In this document: in pieces, positions 17,121-26,376 of the stretch
Numbering within the stretch: the stretch's first letter is position 1
How the letters are laid out: every line of letters starts with the position of its first letter
DNA from: Stigmatella erecta
Lineage (GTDB): Bacteria > Myxococcota > Myxococcia > Myxococcales > Myxococcaceae
DNA length: 64,000 nt
Assembly (NCBI RefSeq): GCF_900111745.1
Contig: NZ_FOIJ01000006.1
Coordinates: 310,001-374,000 of the forward strand
Direction: 5' to 3'
Notes under the pieces: model-generated
Database searches by the model: none
Seen by the model: only the letters and a program-made list of their open reading frames with translations
What the model was told of the DNA's origin: nothing
Program-made: the position numbers and the translations under genes

Positions 17121-18637
17121 TCGGGCCTCCGAGGCTTCTTGCGGGCCCCCTGCGGCTTGGCCACGTCCGTGCTGCGGCGCTTGGGCGGACGGGGCAGCCG
17201 CGAGTCGGTCAGCACCGACTTGCCCTTGAAGCGCGCGCCGATGTGCCAGCCCTGGTCATCGATGATGACCTCGCGCAGGGACGGGTCATGCCCGCTCTCC
17301 CGCGTCTTGAGAATGGCCAGCACCCGCCGCAGCTCGCCCTTCCACTCCACCTGGCGCAGGAACAGGTGGTTCTCCACCAGGGCGGACAGCCCCTTGACCG
17401 GGGTTTCGATCTCCGGCCCGAACAGCACGCGCGTCTCCTCCGTGAAGACCGTCGTCACATCCAGCGCCCGCAGCTCGTTGGTGAAGGCGGCGAAGAAGCG
17501 GTTGATGCGCTCGGGGTGGACGGTGGATTCCTTGAAGCCGATCAGCCCGTCGATGAGCAGCCGCTGCACGCCCCGGCGGCGGATGGCCGAGAGGATTTTC
17601 ACCGCGAGCGCATCCAGCACCAGCTCCACCGGCGGCTGCCAGAGCATCTCCAGCATCCCGCCGCGCATCGCCCCCGCCATGTCGAGCCCGATGGACTCGC
17701 CCTTGCCCACCAGCCGCGGCGGCGACTCGTAGAAGCCGAAGTAGAGGCTGGGCTCGCCCTGGTTCGCGCCGTGGGAGAGGAACTGCAAGCCGAGCAGCGT
17801 CTTGCCGCTGCCCGAGGGGCCCATGATGAGCGTGGCGCTGCCGCGCTGCAGCCCGCCGCGCAGCATCCCATCCAGCTCGGGCAGCCCCACGGGGGCGCGG
17901 GCCTTGTACTCCCCCGGCACGGCGATGGGGTCGGCCAGCATCGCCTCCGAGCGCGGGTAGACGGTGATGCCCTGCGGCGAGATTTGAAACACGTGCCGGC
18001 CGCGCAGGTGCGCGCTGCCCCGGAACTTGCGCACGATGAGCTCGCGCACGGCACGCACGCCGATGAGCTCGTCCGTCAGCTCGATGAGCCCATCCACCAT
18101 GGTGTGCTCGGGGTGCACGTCCTCGGGGCTGTGGCCGTTGGTGAGCAGGAACGTGGTACAGCCGATGACGCTCACCAGCGTGTTGAGCTCGTGGACGAAC
18201 TCCTTGAAGGCCAGCTCGTTGGGCGCCGAGGCGCTGGCGCTCACCAGCCCATCGAGCACCAGCATGGAGGCGCGGTGCTCGCGGATGAGCTTGCGCAACA
18301 GCTCCAGCAGCCCCGAGAGCCCCTCGCTGGTGAGCACCCGGTAGGCGCTCACGTAGTGGAGCGCGGAGGCCAGTGGCTCCTCGGAGAAGAAGGCCATGCC
18401 GCGCAGGTGCGCGAGCAGGCGCCCGTGCGTCTCGGCCAGCAGGGTGACGTAGACGACCCGGCCGCCGTGGGCCACGTGGTGGAAGCAGACCTGGTTGCCG
18501 AGAATGGTCTTCCCGGTGCCCGGCATGCCCGCGATGATGTACGTCCCGCCCTGCAAGAACCCGCCATCGAGGATCGCATCCAGGCCGAGCACGCCGCTGG
18601 GGATGCGCTGGAGGGAAGGGGCAACCACGGCCGTCAT
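17117..18637 (-). CDS. KaiC-like RecA-superfamily double ATPase
   Basis: A 506-residue protein with two tandem KaiC (RecA/RadA-like) domains. Domain 1 has Walker A GMPGTGKT at 37-44 and Walker B in SMLVLDGL; domain 2 has Walker A GPSGSGKT at 273-280 and Walker B in QRLLIDGL. Each domain begins with the typical G-LD-(M/I)L-GG motif. The C-terminal tail is basic and low in complexity (KPQGARKKPRR). No kaiA or kaiB is nearby, so a clock role is unlikely; such proteins in non-cyanobacteria usually work with two-component partners. It overlaps the downstream response regulator gene by four bases. Confidence 0.92.
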   Translation of the reverse strand: MTAVVAPSLQRIPSGVLGLDAILDGGFLQGGTYIIAGMPGTGKTILGNQVCFHHVAHGGRVVYVTLLAETHGRLLAHLRGMAFFSEEPLASALHYVSAYRVLTSEGLSGLLELLRKLIREHRASMLVLDGLVSASASAPNELAFKEFVHELNTLVSVIGCTTFLLTNGHSPEDVHPEHTMVDGLIELTDELIGVRAVRELIVRKFRGSAHLRGRHVFQISPQGITVYPRSEAMLADPIAVPGEYKARAPVGLPELDGMLRGGLQRGSATLIMGPSGSGKTLLGLQFLSHGANQGEPSLYFGFYESPPRLVGKGESIGLDMAGAMRGGMLEMLWQPPVELVLDALAVKILSAIRRRGVQRLLIDGLIGFKESTVHPERINRFFAAFTNELRALDVTTVFTEETRVLFGPEIETPVKGLSALVENHLFLRQVEWKGELRRVLAILKTRESGHDPSLREVIIDDQGWHIGARFKGKSVLTDSRLPRPPKRRSTDVAKPQGARKKPRRPE

Positions 18638-18941
18638 CGCGAAAAGCCTCGATACCCCAAAGAAATGAGGAACGAACTCGCCGGGGGGGCCGCCGGGGGC
18701 GAGGCGGGGCGGGTCGCCCCAACCAAACCAGGACAGGGCCGGGCCACCCTAGCATTCAGGACGCGGAAGGCGAGCACCAGGACACCAGGAAGGGCCGTAC
18801 GCGAGGAGAGGGATCGAAGCAGCATCGCGGGTGGGCGAGGCCCATAGAATGAGCCCGCCTCCCGTGCACCTGTTTCCGTACGGCCGGTGCCGAAAACCCG
18901 GACCGGAGGGCGGGGGCGTCCGCCACCGAACAGCCCATCTG
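18638..18941. other. Intergenic stretch with no gene
   Basis: About 300 bases between the KaiC-like gene start and the stop of the class V aminotransferase gene. It must hold the promoter of the KaiC/response-regulator operon. Frames open here are shadows with no ribosome-binding site or family signature. A T-rich patch close to the KaiC start (18650-18670) is the likeliest promoter area; no clear terminator or RNA was seen. Confidence 0.5.
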
Positions 18942-20123
18942 TCAATCGGGCGCCGGGGCGGAGTCCACCAGGGCGGCCTGGGCGGCGGAGACGGCCGCGC
19001 CGGGCGGCACCCGGTGGCCCGCGGCGATCAGCGCCCGCTCCACGGCGCCCACCGTGGCGAGCACCTCCCCGGGCCCCACGAGGTTCATGTGGCCCACCCG
19101 GAAGTAGCGCGTCTTGAGCTCCGGGTGCAGCCCCCCGGCCAGCACCACGCCCTGGCCGCGCACGCGCCCCACCAGCGAGGCGTCGACGCCGTCCGGGTAG
19201 TACAGGGCGCTCAGGGTGTGGGCGGTGGCGGCCTCGGAGGTGGGCAGGGACTTCAGCCCCAGGGCGCGCCAGGCGGCGCGGAAGGCGCGGGCCATGTGCC
19301 GGTGCCGGGCGAAGCGGGCCTCCATGCCCTCGCGCAGGATTTGCCCCAGGCTCACCTCCAGCGCGGTGATGAGGTTGACGGCGGGGGTGGCGAAGTAGGC
19401 GGGCTTGGCGGCCTCGTAGGCCTCCATGATGGGCAGCCACTCGGCCCAGTCGGCATAGAAGGAGCGCACCGGGTGCTTCCGGGCGCGCCAGGCCGCCAGC
19501 GCGCGGGGGCTCACGGTGAGCAGCGCCAGCCCCGGCGGCACGCCCAGGGCCTTCTGGCTGCCGGTGAGGTACACGTCCGCGCCCCACGCGTCCTGGTGGA
19601 ACGTCTCCCCGGCGGTGGCGCACACCCCGTCCACCACGGACAGGACGCCCTGGCGGTGGGCGGCGCGGACGAGCGCCTCGGCGGGGGCGCGCACGCCGGT
19701 GGAGGTGTCCACGTGGGTGACGGTCATCACCTGGTAAGGACCCTGGGCCAGGGCCTGCGCCACCGCCTCCGGGCTGGGCGTCTCGCCCACGGGGGCCCGC
19801 ACCTGAGTCACCTCGGCGCCGTGCCGGGACAGGATGAGCGCCATCCGGTCGCTGAAGTAGCCGGTGTTGACGACGAGCGCCCGGTCCCCGGGCTCCACCA
19901 GGTTGGCCACCGCCAGCTCCATGGCGAGGGTGCCCGTGCCCGCGACGATGAAGGGCTGCGCGGAGGGCGCCAGGCACACCTCGCGCAGCCGCTGGAGGGC
20001 CCGGCCAAAGGTGGCGATGAAGACGGGGTCCAGGTGGCTGAGCGTCCGGGCCCCCAGGGCGCGCATCACCTCCGGGTCGAACTCCACCGGACCGGGAATC
20101 ATCAACAGGTCACGCTCACTCAC
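18942..20123 (-). CDS. Class V PLP-dependent aminotransferase (alanine-glyoxylate/serine-pyruvate type)
   Basis: A 393-residue fold-type I enzyme of the alanine:glyoxylate or serine:pyruvate aminotransferase group. It opens with the family motif LLMIPGPVEF, has VAGTGTLAMELAVANL for PLP phosphate binding, VVDGVCATAGE with the PLP-pyridine Asp, and K191 in YLTGSQKALGVPPGLALL. The GHMNL segment near the C terminus is typical. The start is a GTG at 20123 with GGAGG eight bases upstream; an upstream open frame of about 150 codons has no family similarity. Likely roles are glyoxylate detoxification or purine/serine metabolism. It stands alone. Confidence 0.9.
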   Translation of the reverse strand: MSERDLLMIPGPVEFDPEVMRALGARTLSHLDPVFIATFGRALQRLREVCLAPSAQPFIVAGTGTLAMELAVANLVEPGDRALVVNTGYFSDRMALILSRHGAEVTQVRAPVGETPSPEAVAQALAQGPYQVMTVTHVDTSTGVRAPAEALVRAAHRQGVLSVVDGVCATAGETFHQDAWGADVYLTGSQKALGVPPGLALLTVSPRALAAWRARKHPVRSFYADWAEWLPIMEAYEAAKPAYFATPAVNLITALEVSLGQILREGMEARFARHRHMARAFRAAWRALGLKSLPTSEAATAHTLSALYYPDGVDASLVGRVRGQGVVLAGGLHPELKTRYFRVGHMNLVGPGEVLATVGAVERALIAAGHRVPPGAAVSAAQAALVDSAPAPD

Positions 20124-20336
20124 GCAGGGGCCTCCAGGTGGGACAGGGGCGGAAAGGCCCCCGGGGCGGGGACTGTACCGAAGCCGGGCACCCGCGGAGG
20201 CCCTCGAAAATCCACCGGGGTGTGAATAGGGCGGGCGGCCTCGCGTATAAGCGCACGGCTCGCGAGGGCGCCCCGTGCGGCTGGGCATCCGGCCGCCGGT
20301 CCTCGCACCGCAGGGTTTCACCACCGGGGAATCACC

Positions 20337-21131
20337 ATGAGAACGCAGTGGAGTGTGGCGGCAGCAGCCCTCGTGCTGGGGCTGCTGGGAAGCGGCTGTG
20401 CATCCATCGGCCATGTGCAGACGGCGGACACGCTGGGCGAGGGCAAGTTCCAGTTCGCCTTCGAGCCCGGCATCCAGGGCACGGGCCTCGTGTCCGAGAG
20501 CAGCTCCGAGGTCTCCGCCAGCGACATCGACTTCGATGACGACGACGACGATGACAGCGAGTTCGCCGGCATCGCCTACCCGCACATCGACTTCGCGCTG
20601 CGCTACGGCGTCTCCGAGCGCGTGGACCTGGGGGTGCGGTTCGGCTCCTCCCTGGCGGAGCTGCAGGCCAAGATTCTGCTGACGCAGCCTGGAGACCCAG
20701 ACCTGGCCATCTCCCTGGCGCCGGCGCTGTCCGGGGTGTACTTCGGCACGGGCGACGAGGACGTGGGCTACACGAACCTGGCCCTGCCGCTGCTCATCGG
20801 CTTCAAGACGGACGGAGGCTCCGAGTTCGTGCTGGGGCCCCGCGTGAGCGGCGCGCGGGTGTCGGGCGGCATTGGCAACAGCAGCGGCAGCGTCAACGTC
20901 CTGAGCGTGGGCGCCTCGGTGGGCTTCGCGCTGCGCGTCGCCAATGGCTTCCGGCTGATGCCCGAGGTGGCCTTCTCCGTGCCCGTCGTGGGCTCGGTGA
21001 ACTCCAGCGACTCGGACTCGGAGATCATCTCCGGCTTCGACACGGGCTTCCTCCAGGTCAAGCTGGGCTTCCTGTTCGGCGCGGGCCGGCCCGCGCGCCC
21101 CACCCCGCCCCCGGAAGCCGTGTTCGAGTAG
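20337..21131 (+). CDS. Outer-membrane-type lipoprotein of unknown function
   Basis: A 264-residue protein with a clear lipoprotein signal peptide ending in LLGSGC. After it come an acidic low-complexity stretch (about residues 62-74, DIDFDDDDDDDSEF) and then alternating hydrophobic and polar strands with aromatic girdles (for example FALRYGVSERVDLGVRFG and VGASVGFALRVANG), which suggests a beta-barrel or beta-sandwich. The Asp run could bind calcium. No known family was recognised. The start ATG at 20337 follows CCGGGGAATCACC. It is convergent with the glycosyltransferase gene. Confidence 0.7.
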   Translation: MRTQWSVAAAALVLGLLGSGCASIGHVQTADTLGEGKFQFAFEPGIQGTGLVSESSSEVSASDIDFDDDDDDDSEFAGIAYPHIDFALRYGVSERVDLGVRFGSSLAELQAKILLTQPGDPDLAISLAPALSGVYFGTGDEDVGYTNLALPLLIGFKTDGGSEFVLGPRVSGARVSGGIGNSSGSVNVLSVGASVGFALRVANGFRLMPEVAFSVPVVGSVNSSDSDSEIISGFDTGFLQVKLGFLFGAGRPARPTPPPEAVFE

Positions 21132-21157
21132 AAGCCCCCGGCCTCAGGCCTGCTTCT
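21130..21157. terminator. Interrupted hairpin between convergent genes
   Basis: Outer arms AGAAGC/GCTTCT enclose inner arms GGCCT/AGGCC around a single C. The stop codon of the lipoprotein gene begins just before it and the stop of the glycosyltransferase gene lies in its centre. It is a plausible bidirectional terminator; no T tract follows. Confidence 0.45.
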
Positions 21158-22484
21158 CGGGCCTGGGGCGCGGCTTCGCCCGGCGGGAGGCCCGCGTGTG
21201 ACGGACCTTGGGCTTCTCGGCGGTCTCCAGGGGCTGGGCGGAAGCCGGAGGCAGCGCGGCGAGGCTCTCGGCCAGCCGGACGACGTTGCCGCGCAGGTTG
21301 AAGTGCTGCAGCACCCAGCGGCGGCCGTTGCGGCCCAGCCGCTGGGCCAGGTTCCGGTCGCTGAGCACGCGCAGCAGGGCGACGCACAGCGCGCGCGGAT
21401 CCTTCTCGGGCACCAGCAGCCCCGTCTCCTCATCGAGGATGAGCTCCGGAATGGCCGAGATGCGGGTGGCCACCACGGGCGCCTCGCTCGCCAGCGCCTC
21501 CATGAGCGACACGGGAATGCCCTCCATCTGCCCGGAGGAGGCCACCACGCTGGGCTGGACGACCACGTCCGCCCGGGCCATCAGCGCGGCCACCTCGTTG
21601 CGGCGGCGGCTGCCCAGGAACTCGACCTCGGCCTGAACGCCCGCGGCCGCGGCCTCCGCCTCGAGCTGCCGCCGCAGGGGGCCATCGCCCACCAGCAAGC
21701 ACCGGAAGCGCGTGCCCGCCTCCTTGAGCTGGCGGCACGCCTCGATGAGGTGGGAGTGGCCCTTGTAGTCCCGGAGGCTCGCCACGCACAGGATGACGGG
21801 CACCTGCGAGGTCCGGGCCCGCGGACGGGGACGGAAGATCTCCTGGTCCACCCCGCAGCGCACCACGATGATCTTCCGGGCGGCCTCCTCGCCATAGAGG
21901 TCGCTCAGCATCTTCCGGTTGAACTCGGAGATGGTCACCGCGAAGGAAGCCGCCGCCAGCTTCTGGTCGAGCATCGTCCGGTCGATGAACAGGTCATGCG
22001 CGTGGCAGGTGAAGCTGAAGTTCAGCCCCGTCATGCGCTGGATGACGAGCGCCGCGAGCGTCGGATGGGTGGCCCAGTGCGCGTGGATGTGTTCGATCTG
22101 GAGCCGCTGCATCTCGCGCGCGAAGAGCATGGCCTTGGGAATCACCACGAGCGCGCGCACCAGGAAGCCCCACGAGCGCCAGTTGCCCACGAGCGCCATC
22201 CACCACGCGCCCAGGTAGCGCAGGGGGCTGCGCCACAGCCAGTAGAGCTGGGCGGACAGCAGGGCCCAGGAGAACATCCGCCGGTAATGCGCCCGGGCGA
22301 TCAGCTTGTTGGCGCCCGGGTGCTTCACCGTGCCGTGGCGGCCGAACAGCGGAAACACCTCCACGTGAACCCCCAGCCGCTCCAGCTCGAGGATCTCATA
22401 GAGAATGAACGTCTCGGTGACCGCCGGAAACCACGACATCATGTAGGCCACGCGGCGAGAACGTCCAGACGCGGATCGGCTCAT
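21144..22484 (-). CDS. Glycosyltransferase family 4 (colanic-acid WcaL-like)
   Basis: A 446-residue GT-B fold glycosyltransferase. The N-terminal motif SWFPAVTETFILYEILELERLG is typical of WcaL/AmsK-type exopolysaccharide enzymes; residues about 95-130 are hydrophobic and may contact the membrane. The C-terminal GT4 half has ILCVASLRDYKGHSHLIEA, the EFLGSRRRNEVAALMARADVVVQPS segment and the E-X7-E-like EGIPVSLMEALASEAPVVAT. The C-terminal 35 residues are basic and low in complexity. The start ATG at 22484 has GAGGAG upstream and lies 10 bases after the next gene, so the two glycosyltransferases form an operon for a surface polysaccharide. Confidence 0.9.
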   Translation of the reverse strand: MSRSASGRSRRVAYMMSWFPAVTETFILYEILELERLGVHVEVFPLFGRHGTVKHPGANKLIARAHYRRMFSWALLSAQLYWLWRSPLRYLGAWWMALVGNWRSWGFLVRALVVIPKAMLFAREMQRLQIEHIHAHWATHPTLAALVIQRMTGLNFSFTCHAHDLFIDRTMLDQKLAAASFAVTISEFNRKMLSDLYGEEAARKIIVVRCGVDQEIFRPRPRARTSQVPVILCVASLRDYKGHSHLIEACRQLKEAGTRFRCLLVGDGPLRRQLEAEAAAAGVQAEVEFLGSRRRNEVAALMARADVVVQPSVVASSGQMEGIPVSLMEALASEAPVVATRISAIPELILDEETGLLVPEKDPRALCVALLRVLSDRNLAQRLGRNGRRWVLQHFNLRGNVVRLAESLAALPPASAQPLETAEKPKVRHTRASRRAKPRPRPEKQA

Positions 22485-22494
22485 TCGAAACTCC

Positions 22495-23682
22495 TCAAAC
22501 AGTTCCCGCACTGGAACGAGCGAAGGTGCGTTCTTGGACCAAACCGCCGTAAAGCTGCAGGAGGCGGTGGGCGATGGCCTCCAGCGAGAACCGCGCCGCC
22601 ACCCGCTCCCGCGCGGTGGCCCCCCACGCGGCGCCCGGACCCGGCTCCAGCGCGTCGAGCAGCCCCTGGGCCAGGGCCGGGGGCGCCTCGGACGGCACGA
22701 GCCGCCCATGCACCCCATCCTCCAGCACCTCCGGGGTGCCGCCCACCCGCGTGGCCACGGAGGGCAGGCCACACGCCATGCCCTCCAGGAGCGCCACCGG
22801 CAAGCCCTCCGTCCGGGAGGCCAGGGCAAAGACATCGCTGGCGCGCAGCCAGGCAGGCACATCGGCGACCGCGCCCATCAGGCGCACGGACGTTCCCAGT
22901 CCCCGCTCCGCCACGCGCCGCCGGAGCGCCGCCTCCTCGGGCCCATTGCCCAGGAGCACCAGCGTGGCCTTGGGGCGCGAGCGCACGAGCAGCGCCCACG
23001 CCTCCAGCAGCACGTCCACCCCCTTCTCGGGGGCGAGGCGTCCGGAGTAGGTGACAATGGGCCCCGGCGGCAGCCCCAGCCGGGCGCGCAGCGCGTGGCG
23101 CTCCCCGGGGCTCGCGGGACGGAAGGCCTCCAGGTCCACCCCATTGGCGATGCGCCAGATGCGGTCCTCCTCGATGCCCGAGTCCCTCAGCTCCTGGCGG
23201 ATGGGCTCGCTGATGCTGACGAAGGCATCCGCCCACCGGCGCGCCGCCTCCAGGCGCCAGCCTCCGGCCAGCCAGGGCGCGCGCCTCAGGTATTGAACGT
23301 CCCCCTCGGGGCCGCAGGCATGCGGGTTGATGACCAGGGGGATTCCAAGCGCCTTGCGCGCCAGCAGCCCGGTGGTGGTGGGCGAGAGCATCTGGTGGGC
23401 GTGCATCACATCCAGCGCGTGGCGCCGGGCCACCAGCTCCTTCAGGCTCTCGGCCAGGTAGGTCGCGGTGGCCACCTCGCGGCGGGCATCGCCCTGCCCC
23501 AGGCGCAGCACCTCGACGCCCTCCACGAACTCCCGCCGGGGCAGCCCCCGATGATGACGGGTGAGCACCACCACCTGCGCGCCCTGGGCCACCAGCCGCT
23601 GGGACAACCTCAAGGTGTGTGTCTGGATTCCTCCCACGGAAGGAGGAAACACAGCGGTCAACATCGCGATTCGTAGCCCCAT
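22495..23682 (-). CDS. Glycosyltransferase family 4
   Basis: A 395-residue retaining GT-B glycosyltransferase. It shows the N-terminal glycine-rich loop FPPSVGGIQTHTLRLSQRL, the mid-domain INPHACGPEGD segment, and the C-terminal donor-binding signature TYSGRLAPEKGVDVLLEAW with ASRTEGLPVALLEGMACGLP. The sugar donor and acceptor are not evident. The start is the ATG at 23682 with GGGGAGGG upstream; the open frame continues upstream but lacks family similarity. It is the first gene of an operon with the glycosyltransferase at 21144-22484 and is divergent from a third glycosyltransferase. Confidence 0.9.
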   Translation of the reverse strand: MGLRIAMLTAVFPPSVGGIQTHTLRLSQRLVAQGAQVVVLTRHHRGLPRREFVEGVEVLRLGQGDARREVATATYLAESLKELVARRHALDVMHAHQMLSPTTTGLLARKALGIPLVINPHACGPEGDVQYLRRAPWLAGGWRLEAARRWADAFVSISEPIRQELRDSGIEEDRIWRIANGVDLEAFRPASPGERHALRARLGLPPGPIVTYSGRLAPEKGVDVLLEAWALLVRSRPKATLVLLGNGPEEAALRRRVAERGLGTSVRLMGAVADVPAWLRASDVFALASRTEGLPVALLEGMACGLPSVATRVGGTPEVLEDGVHGRLVPSEAPPALAQGLLDALEPGPGAAWGATARERVAARFSLEAIAHRLLQLYGGLVQERTFARSSAGTV

Positions 23683-23866
23683 CCATCCCTCCCCGGGCAG
23701 CGCAAGCTGGTCACGCCGTCCAGGATCGGCAACAGCCTTCCGCCGGGGCTGCAATCCCTTCAGGAGGGATGGGGGCCACCCACAATCCAACACTCCAACG
23801 TGGCGCAAAGACAGCCCTCGCTGCAGCCCCATGCTGGCGCCCGAAGTGCATGCCACCCTGGTCTGT

Positions 23867-25036
23867 ATGGACAAGCGGATCCGGCTGGTCGAATTCACCA
23901 ATACCTTTCACCTGGGCGGCGGCGAGGTGCAGTTCCTGGAGCTGCTCCGGGGCCTTCCCCGTTCACACTATGACATCCAGGTGCTCGCGCTCGAGGCCAC
24001 GGGCCCGCTGCTGCCCGAGGTGCGCAAGCTGGGGCTGGAGCCCGAGGTGTTCCCGCTCGGGCCCTCGCTCATCCACCGGCAGACGCTTCAGCAGATCATC
24101 CGGCTCGCCCGGTGGCTGAAGGCCCAGCGCGTGGACCTGCTCCACGTCCACGACTTCTACACGACGCTGCTGGCGGTGCCCGCGTGCCGGATGGCCGGGG
24201 TGCCCGTCGTCGTGGGCCGGTTGGACCTCGTGCACTGGCATGGCAAGGCCCGCCACGCGCTGCTGGCCGCCGCCACGCACGCGGCCACCCACGCCATCGC
24301 CAACGCCGATGCCGTGCGGCGCTTCCTGCGCGAGCGCGAGTGGTTCCCCGAGGAGCGCATCACCGTCATCCTCAACGGCCTGCGCCTGGATCAATTCGAT
24401 GCCCGCGCCGCGGCGGGGCTGGAGCGCCCCCTGCCGGAGGTGCCCGAGGGCGCCCCCATCATCACCCACGTGGCCAACATGACCCACGAGGTCAAACGCC
24501 AGGAGGACCTCTTCGAGGCGCTGGCCCTCGTGCGCCAGCGGCACCCCAAGGCCACGGCGTTCCTCGTGGGCGACGGGATGCGGCGGCCCGAGCTGGAGGC
24601 CCGTGCCCGGGCGCTGGGGCTGGGCGAGGCGGTCCACTTCCTGGGGCACCGCACGGATGTGCCGGCCGTGCTGCGCCGGGCCACGCTGGGCGTCCTCTGC
24701 TCCCGCCACGAGGGGCTGTCGAACGCCGTCATGGAGGGCATGGCTGCGGGCCTGCCCATGGTCGTCACCGACGCGGGCGGCAATGGGGAGCTCGTCGCGG
24801 AGGGGCAGCGGGGCTTCGTGGTGCCGCCGCTGTCCCCCCCGGCGCTCGCCGCCGCCATCACCCGGCTGCTGGATGACCCGGCGATGGCCCAGCGCATGGG
24901 GGCCGCGGGCCGTGCCTATGTCGAAGCCGAGCTGACACTGGAGCGGATGGTCTCGGCCCACGACGCGCTGTTCCGCCGGATGCTGGGCCTCCCCTCCCAG
25001 GACGGAGACGGGACGGCCTCCTCCCGGGCCGCATAG
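23867..25036 (+). CDS. Glycosyltransferase family 4
   Basis: A 389-residue GT4 enzyme. The N-terminal motif FTNTFHLGGGEVQFLELLRGL is the glycine-rich loop; HVHDFYTTLLAVPACR and ITHVANMTHEVKRQEDLFEALAL follow, then FLVGDGMRRPELEARAR and SRHEGLSNAVMEGMAAGLPMVVT as the donor site. The start is uncertain: ATG at 23867 is chosen because the family similarity begins at once; ATG at 23831 would add 12 residues. Neither has a strong ribosome-binding site. It is divergent from the two-gene glycosyltransferase operon, and together the three probably build or modify an exopolysaccharide or O-antigen. Confidence 0.88.
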   Translation: MDKRIRLVEFTNTFHLGGGEVQFLELLRGLPRSHYDIQVLALEATGPLLPEVRKLGLEPEVFPLGPSLIHRQTLQQIIRLARWLKAQRVDLLHVHDFYTTLLAVPACRMAGVPVVVGRLDLVHWHGKARHALLAAATHAATHAIANADAVRRFLREREWFPEERITVILNGLRLDQFDARAAAGLERPLPEVPEGAPIITHVANMTHEVKRQEDLFEALALVRQRHPKATAFLVGDGMRRPELEARARALGLGEAVHFLGHRTDVPAVLRRATLGVLCSRHEGLSNAVMEGMAAGLPMVVTDAGGNGELVAEGQRGFVVPPLSPPALAAAITRLLDDPAMAQRMGAAGRAYVEAELTLERMVSAHDALFRRMLGLPSQDGDGTASSRAA

Positions 25037-25116
25037 CCGCGCTCGCTTCGCCTGCCGGGCCCCCTGAACCCATGGCACCATGGCCTGGGACCGCTGCACC
25101 CAGGAGAGGCCAGACA

Positions 25117-25941
25117 ATGAAGACATGGATGATGGGCAGTCTGCTCGTGCTTTCCACCGCAGGCTGCATGGGGAGGGCCACCCACCCCGCGGCGGACGCC
25201 TCGGAGACGGGGCTCGTCCTGAAGCCGGGCGCGCGCTGGGTGGACCTGACCCATGCGTTCGATGAGAAGACGCTGTACTGGCCCGCCTCGCCCTCGGGCT
25301 TCGTGCTGAAGACCGAGCTGCACCAGGAGGAGGACGCGGGCTTCTTCTTCCACACCAATGCCTTCCAGATGCCCGAGCACACGGGCACCCACCTGGATGC
25401 GCCCCTGCACTTCGCGAAGGGCCATGCCACCACGGCGCAAGTGCCGCTCGAGCGGCTCCTCGCCCCGGCGGTGGTGGTCGACCTGCCGGTGGACGCGGAG
25501 AAGGACCGGGACGCCACGCTCCAGCCCCACCACCTGGACGCCTTCGAGGCGGCGCACGGCCGCATCGCCCCGGGCACCATCGTCCTCGTGCGCACCGGCT
25601 GGTCCCGGCGCTGGCCGGACCGCAAGCAGTACTTCGGGGACGACACGCCCGGCGATGCCTCGCGCCTGCACTTCCCGGGCATCTCGCCGGAGGCGGCCCA
25701 GCGCCTCGTGGAGCGCCAGGTGGCCGCGGTGGGCATCGACACGGCGAGCCTCGACGCGGGCCCCTCCCAGGACTTCCGCGCCCACCAGGTGCTCCTGAAG
25801 GCGGACATCCCGGGCTTCGAGAACGTGACGGGCCTGGAGCAGCTCCCGCCCCGGGGAGCGTTCGTCGTGGCGCTGCCCATGAAGATTGGCGGGGGCTCGG
25901 GGGGCCCCCTGCGCATCATCGCGCTGCTGCCGCCCACCTGA
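25117..25941 (+). CDS. Cyclase family protein (kynurenine formamidase-like), lipoprotein
   Basis: A 274-residue protein of the cyclase/arylformamidase superfamily, metal-dependent hydrolases. The metal motif HTGTHLDAPLHF (H88 to F99) is intact, and the later segment LVRTGWSRRWPD and AVGIDTASLDAG also fit the family. Unlike cytosolic kynurenine formamidases it has a lipoprotein signal peptide ending in LSTAGC, so it would act in the periplasm or outer membrane. The true substrate is unknown; an amide or lactone is likely. It follows a glycosyltransferase gene on the same strand after 80 bases. Confidence 0.88.
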   Translation: MKTWMMGSLLVLSTAGCMGRATHPAADASETGLVLKPGARWVDLTHAFDEKTLYWPASPSGFVLKTELHQEEDAGFFFHTNAFQMPEHTGTHLDAPLHFAKGHATTAQVPLERLLAPAVVVDLPVDAEKDRDATLQPHHLDAFEAAHGRIAPGTIVLVRTGWSRRWPDRKQYFGDDTPGDASRLHFPGISPEAAQRLVERQVAAVGIDTASLDAGPSQDFRAHQVLLKADIPGFENVTGLEQLPPRGAFVVALPMKIGGGSGGPLRIIALLPPT

Positions 25942-25948
25942 GCCGGGG

Positions 25949-26239
25949 CTAGCGCGACACGCTGAAGCGCGCGGGGCCCAGCGCCTGGACCACCACCAGC
26001 CCGGGGCCCTCCAGGCACAGGGCCTCACCGGCCCGGAGCACGTGGTCGCACCCATCGCCCTCGCGGGTGAGCCACACGCAGCCCTCGTGGCAGCGCAGCG
26101 ACGCACCCGGTCTCCGCAGGCGGTGGCTCCACAGCTCGCCCAGGGGCAGCGTCACCGTGGCGAGCGAATCGAGGCACCGCTGGGACATCCGCTTCGTCAG
26201 CGCCGCGAGCAGCTTCGAGAATCCAGGGAGCACATCCAT
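25949..26239 (-). CDS. DUF2917 family small protein
   Basis: A 96-residue protein matching DUF2917: an N-terminal helix, then LGELWSHRLRRPGASLRCHEGCVWLTREGDGCDHVLRAGEALCLEGPG in a small beta-barrel, cupin-like arrangement. No function is known for the family. The start ATG at 26239 has AGGAGGT eight bases upstream. It is divergent from a MocR-type regulator with a shared operator between them, which suggests that regulator controls it. DUF2917 genes are, to my recollection, often found next to such regulators; this should be verified. Confidence 0.75.
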   Translation of the reverse strand: MDVLPGFSKLLAALTKRMSQRCLDSLATVTLPLGELWSHRLRRPGASLRCHEGCVWLTREGDGCDHVLRAGEALCLEGPGLVVVQALGPARFSVSR

Positions 26240-26318
26240 CACCGTTGACCTCCTGTCACGGTCATCAAGATGCGCGCCTGGGCTTGAGAATAACAGATTC
26301 AGCTGGCAATGATTGTGA

Positions 26319-26376
26319 CCAGTACAGTTGGGACGGCTCGAACTGTACTGGACACCCAGCGGCCCCACTGTACGGG
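26319..26376. promoter_or_regulatory. MocR operator: 11-bp inverted repeat plus third half-site
   Basis: A perfect inverted repeat CCAGTACAGTT (26319-26329) and AACTGTACTGG (26341-26351) has an 11-base spacer. A third, near-identical half-site ACTGTACGGG (26367-26376) follows 25 bases downstream in direct orientation to the second. It lies between divergent DUF2917 and MocR genes. Mixed direct and inverted half-sites are typical of MocR-family operators. Confidence 0.75.

Noticed and set aside
17117-18637. A circadian KaiC clock
   Set aside because: No kaiA or kaiB gene is nearby, and double-domain KaiC-like ATPases in non-cyanobacteria are usually unrelated to a clock.
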